A model generated the notes under the pieces. That model searched no databases. It saw nothing but the letters and a program-made list of their open reading frames with translations, and was not told the DNA's origin. From assembly GCA_003446775.1 (NCBI GenBank), contig DMCH01000009.1, forward strand, positions 1-19,326: a stretch of DNA of 19,326 bases, written 5' to 3'. This document shows positions 1 to 7,927 of the stretch, piece after piece (positions within the stretch are counted from its first letter, which is position 1; each line of letters starts with the position of its first letter). Position numbers and translations under genes: made by a program. This stretch comes from Chloroflexota bacterium (GTDB lineage: Bacteria; Chloroflexota; Dormibacteria; Dormibacterales; Dormibacteraceae).

Positions 1-29
1 ACGACGTGGTCGAACGTGACTGACGCCAT
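1..29 (-). CDS. Sugar ABC transporter ATP-binding subunit, first nine codons (cut by window edge)
   Basis: An ATG at 29-27 on the minus strand opens a frame reading MASVTFDHV before the window ends. This start is characteristic of the MsmK/UgpC/MalK-type ATPases that energise carbohydrate ABC importers (family knowledge; only nine residues are visible). It begins 7 nt after the stop of the LacI-type repressor, and a purine-rich AGAGG lies at the end of that gene as a likely ribosome binding site, so the two are probably co-transcribed. A sugar-import ATPase next to a LacI regulator and glycosidases makes sense, but Walker A and other diagnostic motifs lie outside the window. It could be another ABC ATPase class. 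Confidence 0.55.
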
Positions 30-36
30 CTCTTTA

Positions 37-1056
37 TTACCTCTTGTTCGGCGGCGACGTCGAGCTGCGAACCACCAGGCTCGTTGCGAGCGGCGGCGGC
101 GACACGACCACCTTTCCCTGCAGGCGGCGGATCAACAGGCCGGCCGCCACCCGGCCTTTCTCGACGATCGGCTGCCTCACGGTGGTCAGTGGGGGACTGG
201 TCCACGCGGCCATCGGCAGGTCGTCGTATCCGACCACGGAAAGGTCACCGGGCACGACCAGGCCGGCTGCCTGGGCTGCACCCATGACCCCAATCGCCAC
301 CATGTCGCTCATGGCCAGGATTGCGGTCGGGCGACGCTTGCCCTTTGGAAACGACTCGAAAGCGCGCGCGCCGGCCGCCATGGTGGCGCCGGAGGTCACC
401 ACGTACGGCGCGGGCGCATCGACGCCGGCGAACGCGGCCCGATAGCCCGCGAGGCGACGCGCGGACGTCGGCGTCGGGCCGGCCTGTGAGCGAGTCGGGG
501 GCAACAGGATTATCCCGAGCTGACGGTGACCGAGGTCGAGGAGATGCCGAGCCGCAACCTCAGCCCCACCGGCATCGTCGACATTGACCGCCGGGTGCTG
601 CGCCGATCCTTCGGAGTCGATCAAAACCGTGGGGATTCCGATCCGGTCGAGGGTTTCCAGCGCCTGGTCGTCCGGGCTGAGACCGAGGCTGATGAAACCG
701 TCCACCGACGCGCGGCGGATGGCGCCTTCAAGTGAGCCGTCGAGGGGCGGTACCAGCAGCAGGGTGAAGTCGTGCTCCTCGACGAGCTCACCGAGACCCT
801 GCATGAGCTCCCCCAAGAACTGGTTGGCGAAGACGGTGCTGAGGCGCTGCGGTATGAGGACGCCGATGGTTCCGCTTCGGCGCATAGACAAAGCGCGCGC
901 CGCCGGGTGCGGCGTGTAGCCGAGGTCGAGCGCGACCTGCAGCACGCGGTCGAGCGTGGCCTGACCGAGCTTCTCCGGGTTGTTGAACGCAAAGGAGACG
1001 GCGGTCTTCGACACGCCGGCGGCGCCGGCCACGTCAGCGATGGTGACCCGAGACAT
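37..1056 (-). CDS. LacI-family transcriptional regulator
   Basis: This is a 339-residue cytoplasmic repressor of the LacI/GalR family. The first 55 residues form the helix-turn-helix and hinge (VTIADVAGAAGVSKTAVSFA, then DLGYTPHPAARAL). Residues from about 60 onward form the periplasmic-binding-protein-like sensor domain (GTIGVLIPQ, GFISLGLSP, VVGYDDLPMAAWTSPPLTTV), normally bound by a sugar. Length is typical. I chose the ATG at 1056; a GTG one codon upstream at 1059 is possible. It is divergent from the GH1 operon and upstream of a probable sugar-ABC ATPase. The near-perfect operator palindrome at 1104-1128 lies in the shared upstream region, so it probably represses both itself and the glycosidase operon. 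The ligand is unknown; a glucoside or glucan breakdown product is an inference from the neighbours. Confidence 0.95.
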   Translation of the reverse strand: MSRVTIADVAGAAGVSKTAVSFAFNNPEKLGQATLDRVLQVALDLGYTPHPAARALSMRRSGTIGVLIPQRLSTVFANQFLGELMQGLGELVEEHDFTLLLVPPLDGSLEGAIRRASVDGFISLGLSPDDQALETLDRIGIPTVLIDSEGSAQHPAVNVDDAGGAEVAARHLLDLGHRQLGIILLPPTRSQAGPTPTSARRLAGYRAAFAGVDAPAPYVVTSGATMAAGARAFESFPKGKRRPTAILAMSDMVAIGVMGAAQAAGLVVPGDLSVVGYDDLPMAAWTSPPLTTVRQPIVEKGRVAAGLLIRRLQGKVVVSPPPLATSLVVRSSTSPPNKR

Positions 1057-1103
1057 CACAAGGCCACGAGGGATACCAAGGTCCCAACTTCTTACCCCAC
1101 TTG

Positions 1104-1128
1104 TAAACCGCTTTAGTAAAGCGGTTTA
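1104..1128. promoter_or_regulatory. LacI-type operator, 25-bp perfect palindrome built from two operator-like arms
   Basis: TAAACCGCTTTA, one G, then TAAAGCGGTTTA: two 12-bp arms that are exact reverse complements. Each arm is itself nearly palindromic and fits the LacI-family pattern AAANCGNTTT with a central CG; the two CG centres are 13 bp apart. It lies between the divergent repressor and GH1 genes. On the plus strand a weak TTGTAA (1101-1106) and TTTAAG (1125-1130) with an 18-bp gap would bracket the palindrome as -35 and -10 boxes; this promoter assignment is tentative. Confidence 0.85.
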
Positions 1129-1204
1129 AGCGATCCTATGCCCGACCCGGCCCACTGTCAAGCCCGAAGTTCAACGGCCGGATGACTGTGGAACACTTCG
1201 CCCG

Positions 1205-2431
1205 ATGCGTGTGCAGCGCACGTCGTTTCCCGACGGCTTCCTCGTGGGCGCCTCGGTGTCCGCCCACCAGGTCGAGGGCGGCAACAGCAACAGCGACTGG
1301 TGGTGGTGGGAGCATGCGGAGGGCAGCCCATGCCTTGAGCCGTCAGGCGACGCGTGCGACTTCTACCACCGCTATCGAGAAGACATCGCGCTGCAGGGCG
1401 ACCTGGGCTACAACGCGTTTCGCTTCGGCATCGAATGGGCGCGGATCGAGCCCGCCGAGGGTGAGTTCTCGCGCGCCGAGCTGGCGCATTACCGCCGCAT
1501 CCTGGCCGGCTGCCGTGAGCACAGCATCATCCCCATCGTTACGTTCCATCACTTCACGCTGCCGATGTGGCTGCATCACAAGGGTGGCTTCGCTTTTGAT
1601 CGCTTCCCCGAGCTCTTCGAGCGGTACTGCGATCGCGCCGCGGCGGCGCTCGGCGACCTGATCGGATACGCCTGCACCATCAACGAACCCCAGGGCCTCG
1701 GCCACAGCGGATACGTGCTCGGCATCAACCCACCCGGTCATAGAGGTGATGTCGAAGGTTCGCGGCGAGCGACCGGAAACCTGCTCGAGGCGCACCGGCG
1801 AGGCGCCGTGGCTATCCGCTCTCAAGCGAAGATCCCGGTCGGGATCTGCCTGGCGCTGCCCGACCTCCAGTACGAAGACGGGGCCCAGCCAGGACAGAGC
1901 GGCTTCGAGCTCGAGTCGCTCGTCAACGACCAGTTCTTCGAGCTCGCGCGCGACGACGACTTCATCGGCGTGCAGACGTACACGCGGTTTCGTTTCGGCC
2001 CGGAGGGACCACGGGGGGCCGGGCACGCATGGAGCGACCTGTCGCGCGAGCTCACGGAGACCGATGACACCACCCAGATGGGCTACGAGAACTACCCGCA
2101 GGCGCTGGGCGGCGCCGTCCGGCGCGCGTGGAAGAGCGCCGGCGGCGTGCCCATCCTGGTGACGGAGAGCGGAATCGCAACGGCGATGGATGAAAAGCGC
2201 ATCCGGTACATCGACACGGCGATGCGAGAGACGCTCGCCTGCATGGCCGAGGGCATCGACGTGCGCAGCTACATCTACTGGTCACTTCTGGACAACTTCG
2301 AGTGGGCCTTCGGCTACAGGCCGACGTTCGGCCTCATCGGCGTCGACAGGAAGACATTGGCGAGGCGACCGAAGCTGAGCGCTTACTGGCTCGGCCAGGT
2401 CGCGCGGACCGGCGCGTTACCGGACCTATGA
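1205..2431 (+). CDS. Glycoside hydrolase family 1 beta-glycosidase (beta-glucosidase/beta-galactosidase type)
   Basis: The 408-residue protein is a retaining (beta/alpha)8-barrel glycosidase of family GH1. It starts with the family N-terminus FPDGFLVGASVSAHQVEG, then FRFGIEWARIEP and VTFHHFTLPMW. The acid/base glutamate is in CTINEP (E161) and the nucleophile in LVTESG (E321). WSLLDNFEWAFGY near residue 360 is the aglycone/sugar-binding loop. The nucleophile motif reads TESG rather than the common TENG. At 408 residues it is shorter than the usual 440-480, and no signal peptide is seen, so it acts inside the cell, probably on imported glucosides. It is first in an operon: the next gene starts 13 nt after its stop. 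Substrate specificity (gluco, galacto, fuco) cannot be read from the sequence. Confidence 0.93.
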   Translation: MRVQRTSFPDGFLVGASVSAHQVEGGNSNSDWWWWEHAEGSPCLEPSGDACDFYHRYREDIALQGDLGYNAFRFGIEWARIEPAEGEFSRAELAHYRRILAGCREHSIIPIVTFHHFTLPMWLHHKGGFAFDRFPELFERYCDRAAAALGDLIGYACTINEPQGLGHSGYVLGINPPGHRGDVEGSRRATGNLLEAHRRGAVAIRSQAKIPVGICLALPDLQYEDGAQPGQSGFELESLVNDQFFELARDDDFIGVQTYTRFRFGPEGPRGAGHAWSDLSRELTETDDTTQMGYENYPQALGGAVRRAWKSAGGVPILVTESGIATAMDEKRIRYIDTAMRETLACMAEGIDVRSYIYWSLLDNFEWAFGYRPTFGLIGVDRKTLARRPKLSAYWLGQVARTGALPDL

Positions 2432-2444
2432 TGCGGAGGCAGAG

Positions 2445-5400
2445 ATGCGTCCGCCGCTAGAGACAGCGTCCGGTCTGGCAGCCGTGCTTCGCGGCGTGGT
2501 CGCCGACATGCAGCACGCCTCGGGCGCGGACATCGTCTCCATCTTCCTCTACGAAGAGGCGAGCCGGAAGTACTACGCCCCGTTCGCGATCGGCCAGCCG
2601 CAGGAAAGCCTGCTGGACTCTCTCGCCGACATGAGCCAGCAGCTCGATCGCTACCTGGGCGACAAGCAACAGGGCAAGGTCCCTGATGAGCTGGGGGTCC
2701 ATCACTACGGGTCCACGGTCTGGCTGACGATCACGCGGCAGAAGCTGGTCGCGCGCGACGCTCCGGCCGAGATCGACAGCACATTCATCCGCCGCTACCA
2801 GGTCCAGTCGACCATCGGGCTTCCCCTGCTGGCGGGAGACCGGCTGCTCGGGCTCGTGTACCTCAACTACCGAACGCGCGAACGCGTGCCGGACGGCGCC
2901 CAGCTCGAGGAGCTGGAGCGCCGCGCGCATGCTGCGGCGACTGCCATCCAGGGGGTGCTCGCAGACTCGGAGCGCTCTGCCCTGGAAGGTCTCGGCCGTT
3001 TGACGTCGCTTCTCACCGAGCCGATCGGCGACCCCAAGACCGACGCCGCGGAGCTCCGCCGCCTGCTCTCCATCGCCCTCGCCGACCTCCTCCTGGCGAG
3101 CGATTTCGACGCCGCGGTCGTCTATCAGTTCGCGGCTCAGCGCGGCAGCCTCGAGCTGGTCACCGCACACGCCCCTGTGGCGGCGCCGCCGCGCATCGAA
3201 CGCCACGACCAGGCAGCGCCGTGGGAATCGGTGCTGAGCAAGGCGGTCGGCGCGGGGACCGCCGCCGCTGAACTGCACGTGGTCGCCACGTATCCGCTCG
3301 GCAACGACGACGAGCCCCACGGCTACCTGGTGGTCCTGAGCCGCGATCCGCTCGCGACAGTCCGGCGCCCGCCTCCGACCGACCTCCTCCTGAAGGCCGG
3401 CGCGGACCTCATCGGCGCCGCTTTGGCCAGCCGCCTGCTCATCGCCGGCCTGGAGCACAGCAACCGGCTCTTGGGTGCGCTCGGCGACATGACCACCGCG
3501 ATGCTGCGTCCAGGCTCGAGCAAGCAAGCTGTTCTCGACGCCGTCGCCGGCCACCTGACCGACGCGTCGGTGCCCGAGTTCGACTTCAACTTCGCGACGG
3601 TCTACCTGCTCGACGAGCGCGCGGACGGCACGACGGTCGTGCGCATGGCGGCCGGAGCGGCGACCACTGCAAACATTTCTGCGACAGAGACGCACTCCAC
3701 GCACAAGCGGGTCCCGAAGTGGGCGCTCGAGGAAGAGCGCGAGCTGGCCGCGGACGACGTCCTTGTGTACGTCGCGCGGAGCCGGCGGGCCGCCGTCGTC
3801 GGGGCGCTAGGGGCCGGTGTGGAGTCGGACCGTGGAGACGTCATCAGCGGCACCATCCCCGAGTCCGCGACCTGGGTCGACGTGCCAGTGGTCTGGAGCG
3901 ACGGCACGACCAGGGCACACGTCGCCGCCTGCCTGATCGGCGAGTCGAAGGGAAATGACGAGCGCCGGCCCGCTCGCGGCCAGACGCCCTTCACCCTCGC
4001 CGGCGAGGTGTTCGAAAGCGGCGGCCACGCCGACCTGATCAGGATCTTCCTGCCGTTCGGCTCGGACCCGACGCGCATCGCCAGCGGCGCGCTCGAGGTC
4101 GGCTACCACCGCTCGTACGAGCGCCGGCCGGACTGGGGCCAGATCGAGGCGCTGCGAGCGGCCGCGGCGCAAGTGGCCATGGCCGTGGAAACCGCGGGGC
4201 TGTACGAGGACACTCGACGCCATGGCGAGCAGCTCGAGCTGAGCGCGGAGATCAGCCGCGCGATCGCGTCGTCGATCGACCTCGACCAGACGCTCCGCCT
4301 CGTCGCCCAGAACATGGCGCGCCTGGTCAACGCCTCGATGTGCCAGATCGCGCTTTACGAGGAGGATCGCGAGGGCTGGTTCGGCGCGGCCGCTTCCGAG
4401 CAGGAAGACCTGTGGCGGCGCCAGCACGGCGAACGGTCTGAGCCATCCTTCCTTTTCGAGGTGCTGGACGGCGGCCAACCGGTGGTCATCGAAGACACGG
4501 CTGCCAGCACCCTTGTGAGCCCCGCTTATGCGCGCGCGTTCGGCGTTCGCTCCCTGCTCGCGCTGCCGCTAGTGGCGGATGGGCAATCGATCGGCGCCGC
4601 CGTGCTCGCGGAGCGCGACCGGCTGCGCGCGTTCACGCCCGACGAAGTTCAGCGTGCGCAGGGACTCGCACTGCAGGCCGCGGTGGCGATCAAGAACGCG
4701 CGCCTCCATGCGCTGGCGGAGGAGGAGCGCCACCTCCAGAAGGACTTCGTGCTCATCGGATTCGGCCAGTGGGGGCAGAAGGCGTACCAGCATTTATTAA
4801 CGCTGAAACAGTTCTTCAACTTCCGCACCCATGTCGTCGAGCAGGACTCGCCGGCGGCGCGCGAACGCATCGGCACCAAAGAAGAAGACGTGCGCGGCCA
4901 TGGCGACGGCTTCTACTGGGATAGCCCGGCGTCGACTGCGCACGACCAGCTGGAACGCGAGCTCGAGTCCAGCTCATACGTCATCACCTATGTCGCCACG
5001 CCCGCGGCCACGCACCTGCCGACGCTTGCGCTCTGGTACGACCTCAGCGACGTCGTGCTCATCGAGAAACCGCTCGGCGCCCCGCCCGAGGCCTATCGCG
5101 AGTTCCTCGACACGGCGCCCGGCGGCGTCGAGATCGTCGCCGCGGACCATTACTACTTCAAGCTCGAGGTTCGACTGCTGCAGCTGCTGCTCACCGAGGA
5201 GCGGACGCTGCGCGACTTCCTAGAAAGCGTCGAGGAGATCCGCATCGAGATCCTGGAGGAGCAGCCCCTGACCGGCGCGGCCGCCGACATCGGGGTGATC
5301 GCCGACCTCATCCCTCATGCTTTCGCGATCATCTCGCTGCTGACGCCGATCGACCACATCCATCTGGACGCCGAATCACCGCTGCTGGTCGGGCGGCACG

Positions 5401-5885
5401 AGGGCCTGCAAGGCCAGCGCGAGAGCTACGCGCGTATGAACGGCAGCTTCCCGTACCACGGCCGCTCGGTCCGCCTGGTCATCGACGTCGGCAAGGGCGC
5501 CGAGAACGCGAAGTGGATCAAGCTCAGCGGCGAGCGGCGCTCGGGCGGTCGCAGCCCGAGCTACAAGTTCGACTTCGGACGCGGCGAAGCGATCGACGGC
5601 ACGCAGGCAACGGTGCGCGCGGCGGTGCGCAGGATTCGCGAGCCGGGCGTGCCCGACAACGCGCACCTGAACATGCTTCGCCACGTGATCGAGAAGCGCC
5701 ATCCGGCGGTCGGCATCCTCTCGATCCGGGAGGCGATCAGGGCCAACCAGCGGGTGCGCGATCTCGAGGCGATGGCCGTCGACCTTCTCGCACGAGGTCA
5801 ATGGACCGGCTACGCGATTGGTACCAGACCCGCCTTCGACGCTGCCCAGCCGCAGGCTGCGCCGGTCCAGGCCCGAAGGAACTGA
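2445..5885 (+). CDS. Multi-GAF sensor fused to a Gfo/Idh/MocA- or G6PD-like oxidoreductase domain
   Basis: This is a 1146-residue soluble protein with an unusual architecture. Residues about 10-760 look like four GAF-type modules (roughly 10-175, 190-335, 340-585, 600-755); phrases such as STIGLPLLAGDRLLGLVYLN and RSLLALPLVADGQSIGAAVL are typical GAF core strands. At residue 768 a Rossmann fold begins (FVLIGFGQWGQKAYQ), followed by YVATPAATHLPT, IEKPLG (K875) and ADHYYFK (D901-K906). EKPLG is the signature of Gfo/Idh/MocA dehydrogenases; the EKP plus DHYxxK combination also recalls glucose-6-phosphate dehydrogenase. No kinase, HAMP, GGDEF or DNA-binding output domain is present, so the oxidoreductase appears to be the output. 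GGAGG at 2435-2439 supports the ATG at 2445. It sits between a GH1 and a debranching enzyme. The GxGxxG dinucleotide motif is degenerate (GFGQWG), so activity could be lost and the domain could act as a sugar or NAD(P) sensor. Confidence 0.8.
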   Translation: MRPPLETASGLAAVLRGVVADMQHASGADIVSIFLYEEASRKYYAPFAIGQPQESLLDSLADMSQQLDRYLGDKQQGKVPDELGVHHYGSTVWLTITRQKLVARDAPAEIDSTFIRRYQVQSTIGLPLLAGDRLLGLVYLNYRTRERVPDGAQLEELERRAHAAATAIQGVLADSERSALEGLGRLTSLLTEPIGDPKTDAAELRRLLSIALADLLLASDFDAAVVYQFAAQRGSLELVTAHAPVAAPPRIERHDQAAPWESVLSKAVGAGTAAAELHVVATYPLGNDDEPHGYLVVLSRDPLATVRRPPPTDLLLKAGADLIGAALASRLLIAGLEHSNRLLGALGDMTTAMLRPGSSKQAVLDAVAGHLTDASVPEFDFNFATVYLLDERADGTTVVRMAAGAATTANISATETHSTHKRVPKWALEEERELAADDVLVYVARSRRAAVVGALGAGVESDRGDVISGTIPESATWVDVPVVWSDGTTRAHVAACLIGESKGNDERRPARGQTPFTLAGEVFESGGHADLIRIFLPFGSDPTRIASGALEVGYHRSYERRPDWGQIEALRAAAAQVAMAVETAGLYEDTRRHGEQLELSAEISRAIASSIDLDQTLRLVAQNMARLVNASMCQIALYEEDREGWFGAAASEQEDLWRRQHGERSEPSFLFEVLDGGQPVVIEDTAASTLVSPAYARAFGVRSLLALPLVADGQSIGAAVLAERDRLRAFTPDEVQRAQGLALQAAVAIKNARLHALAEEERHLQKDFVLIGFGQWGQKAYQHLLTLKQFFNFRTHVVEQDSPAARERIGTKEEDVRGHGDGFYWDSPASTAHDQLERELESSSYVITYVATPAATHLPTLALWYDLSDVVLIEKPLGAPPEAYREFLDTAPGGVEIVAADHYYFKLEVRLLQLLLTEERTLRDFLESVEEIRIEILEEQPLTGAAADIGVIADLIPHAFAIISLLTPIDHIHLDAESPLLVGRHEGLQGQRESYARMNGSFPYHGRSVRLVIDVGKGAENAKWIKLSGERRSGGRSPSYKFDFGRGEAIDGTQATVRAAVRRIREPGVPDNAHLNMLRHVIEKRHPAVGILSIREAIRANQRVRDLEAMAVDLLARGQWTGYAIGTRPAFDAAQPQAAPVQARRN

Positions 5886-7804
5886 CGAACCAGCGCGCCG
5901 TCCTCAAAGAGGACCGATGCTTCTCCGTTTCCGCACTCAACGGCAACATGACGGCGGCGAGCCCGGATGGCCACGGGTTGTGGCTGGGCGACACGCGACT
6001 GCTCTCCGAGTTTCGACTGGTCGTGGGTGGGAGTGAGCCGGAGGCCGTCAGGCTACGCGGCGAGGCAGGTTCGCTCGCGTTCGAGCTCGCGGCCGGCGAC
6101 CTGCAGGTGATCCGGGAGCGCTACGTCGACCGCGGCCTGCACGAACGCATCACGTTCACCAATCGAGGCTCGTCCGCGGTCCACACCGACATCGCACTCG
6201 AATTTGCTTCGGATTTCGCCGCCATGCTCGCCGTCCGCGGCGTCGTCCGGGATCTGCCCCCGCCACCCGCAACGGACATCGAGGTCGAGATCCGGCCAGG
6301 CGGCCGCCGGCGCCACGTCGACCTGCACCCAGGCCAGGCTTTCAGCCTCGTCGTCGATGTGCCTGCGGGCCGTGGTGAGCCTGCGGCTGGTTTCGACGCG
6401 GGCCTGGCACGGATCCGCGATTCCTATCGCTCTTGGGCAACTGACTGCGCGGGATTCGAGACCGACAACCCCACCCTCAACGAGGTGCTCGCGCAAAGCC
6501 GCGACGACATGCGCATGCTGCTCGACCGTTACCCGACCGGGATCTACCCCACCGCCGGGGTGCCGTGGTTTGCCGTGCCGTTTGGGCGGGACGCTCTCCT
6601 GACGTCGTCTTTCGTGCTGCCCATGAACCCTGAGCTGGCGCGCGGCGCGCTCCGCTTTCTGGCCGCGCACCAGGGGCGCCGCGTCGACGCCCGCACCGAG
6701 GAGGAGCCGGGCAAGATCCTCCATGAGGTTCGCAACGGCGAGGTGGTCGAGAAGGGACTGTGGCCGCACATCCTTTACGGCACTGTCGACGCCACGCCCC
6801 TCTTCCTATGCCTCCTCGCCGAAACAGTCGACTGGACCGGCGACACCGCGCTTTTCGACGAGCTCTGGCCGGCCGCCGAGGCGGCGCTGGCCTGGTGCGA
6901 CACCTACGGTGACAAAGACGGCGATGGCTACCTCGAGTACGCCGCCGGCGCGGAACTGCGCAACCAGGGATGGAAGGACTCGAATGACTCGCTCACCAAC
7001 GTCGACGGCACGGATGTTTCGCGGCCCGCAGCGCTATGCGAGGCGCAGGGCTACCTGTATCGCGCCTTGCTCGGGATGGCGCGCAAGCGACCCCAGCTGA
7101 AAGAGCGGGCGGCCGCGCTGAAGGGTCGCTTCGATCGCGACTTCTGGATCCCGGATAACCGTTTCGTCGCCCAGGCGCTCGACAGCGGCAAACGGCGCGT
7201 CGAGGCGATCACGTCGAATCCCGGCCACTGTTTGTGGAGCGGCATCCTCTCCTCCACGCATGCCGGCGAGGTCGCGGCTCGGCTCGTGGCTCCGGATCTT
7301 TTCTCGGGTTGGGGGATCCGAACCCTGTCCGCGCGCGCCATCAACTACGACCCCCGGAGCTATCAGAACGGCTCGGTGTGGCCTCATGACAACGCGGTCG
7401 CCGCCGCCGGGCTTCGTGCATCAGGGTTCCCCGCCGCGGCGGAGCTCGTGGCGCGCGCCACGCTCGAAGCGGGGATGGCGTACCCGGATCGCAGGCTGCC
7501 CGAGCTGTTCTCCGGCGCCGAGCGGACGCCGGGAAAGACGCCCGAGGAATATGAGGCCAGCTGCCGGCCGCAGAACTGGGGCGCCGCCTCCGCGTTCTCG
7601 ATGATCGGCACGCTGCTCGGGCTCCAGGCGGATGCATCGCGTGGATGGCTGCGGATCGCTCCCGTCGAGACGGCGTTGTGGAAGCGGGTCGAGGTCACGG
7701 GCCTCCACTTCGCCGGCCATCGTCTGGATTTCGCTGTCGAAGGCACTCGGGTCAAGCTCGGCCGAGTGCCGCGAGGCGTTGAGGTCGACGTCCGCCCCGG
7801 CTGA
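5801..7804 (+). CDS. Amylo-alpha-1,6-glucosidase / bacterial glycogen debranching-type enzyme
   Basis: The protein resembles bacterial debranching-type enzymes. An N-terminal beta-rich domain (VLKEDRCFSVSALNG, then GLWLGDTRLLSEFRL, about residues 34-230 from this start) is followed by an (alpha/alpha)6 catalytic barrel. The barrel carries YPTAGVPWFAVPFGRDALL, NQGWKDSNDS (D393 a likely catalytic acid by analogy with the family), NGSVWPHDNA (W527), RLPELFSG (E568) and CRPQNWGAASAF. It would hydrolyse alpha-1,6 or related alpha-glucosidic linkages in the cytoplasm; the exact substrate is unknown. The start is uncertain. ATG 5801 gives 667 residues and overlaps the previous gene by 85 nt. The next in-frame ATG (5948) would cut into the conserved N-terminal domain, and no in-frame GTG or TTG lies between. 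A CTG at 5882 touching the preceding stop would fit the homologous N-terminus but would be a rare start. Confidence 0.88.
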   Translation: MDRLRDWYQTRLRRCPAAGCAGPGPKELTNQRAVLKEDRCFSVSALNGNMTAASPDGHGLWLGDTRLLSEFRLVVGGSEPEAVRLRGEAGSLAFELAAGDLQVIRERYVDRGLHERITFTNRGSSAVHTDIALEFASDFAAMLAVRGVVRDLPPPPATDIEVEIRPGGRRRHVDLHPGQAFSLVVDVPAGRGEPAAGFDAGLARIRDSYRSWATDCAGFETDNPTLNEVLAQSRDDMRMLLDRYPTGIYPTAGVPWFAVPFGRDALLTSSFVLPMNPELARGALRFLAAHQGRRVDARTEEEPGKILHEVRNGEVVEKGLWPHILYGTVDATPLFLCLLAETVDWTGDTALFDELWPAAEAALAWCDTYGDKDGDGYLEYAAGAELRNQGWKDSNDSLTNVDGTDVSRPAALCEAQGYLYRALLGMARKRPQLKERAAALKGRFDRDFWIPDNRFVAQALDSGKRRVEAITSNPGHCLWSGILSSTHAGEVAARLVAPDLFSGWGIRTLSARAINYDPRSYQNGSVWPHDNAVAAAGLRASGFPAAAELVARATLEAGMAYPDRRLPELFSGAERTPGKTPEEYEASCRPQNWGAASAFSMIGTLLGLQADASRGWLRIAPVETALWKRVEVTGLHFAGHRLDFAVEGTRVKLGRVPRGVEVDVRPG

Positions 7805-7810
7805 TCGTGT

Positions 7811-7858
7811 TCACACCCCTCTCCCCGACCCTCTCCCCTGCGGGAGAGGGGGGTTGCT
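7811..7858. repeat. REP-like palindromic hairpin between genes
   Basis: In the 123-bp gap after the debranching enzyme, CCCTCTCCC (7829-7837) pairs perfectly with GGGAGAGGG (7842-7850) around a CTGC loop, preceded by a direct partial copy CCCCTCTCCCCGA. This composition matches the widespread C/T-rich REP-type intergenic repeats of GC-rich bacteria. A second imperfect hairpin follows at 7862-7882 (AACTCT pairing with AGAGTT). There is no T-run, so it is not a textbook terminator, though it could stabilise or end the upstream transcript. Confidence 0.6.
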
Positions 7859-7927
7859 TGCAACTCTCCCGCGGGAAGAGTTCAATTGTGCGGTCGCAGG
7901 GGCCGTTGTCCTTTGGGGGGGGTGACC

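Noticed and set aside
2457..3704. A 415-codon open frame on the minus strand opposite the GAF protein
   Set aside because: It is a GC-rich antisense shadow with Arg/Gly/Val-heavy composition and no recognisable motif; the plus strand has clear GAF domains and proper coding bias.
6053..6769. A 238-codon minus-strand frame opposite the debranching enzyme
   Set aside because: It is antisense to a well-supported catalytic domain and has no family motif or ribosome binding site.
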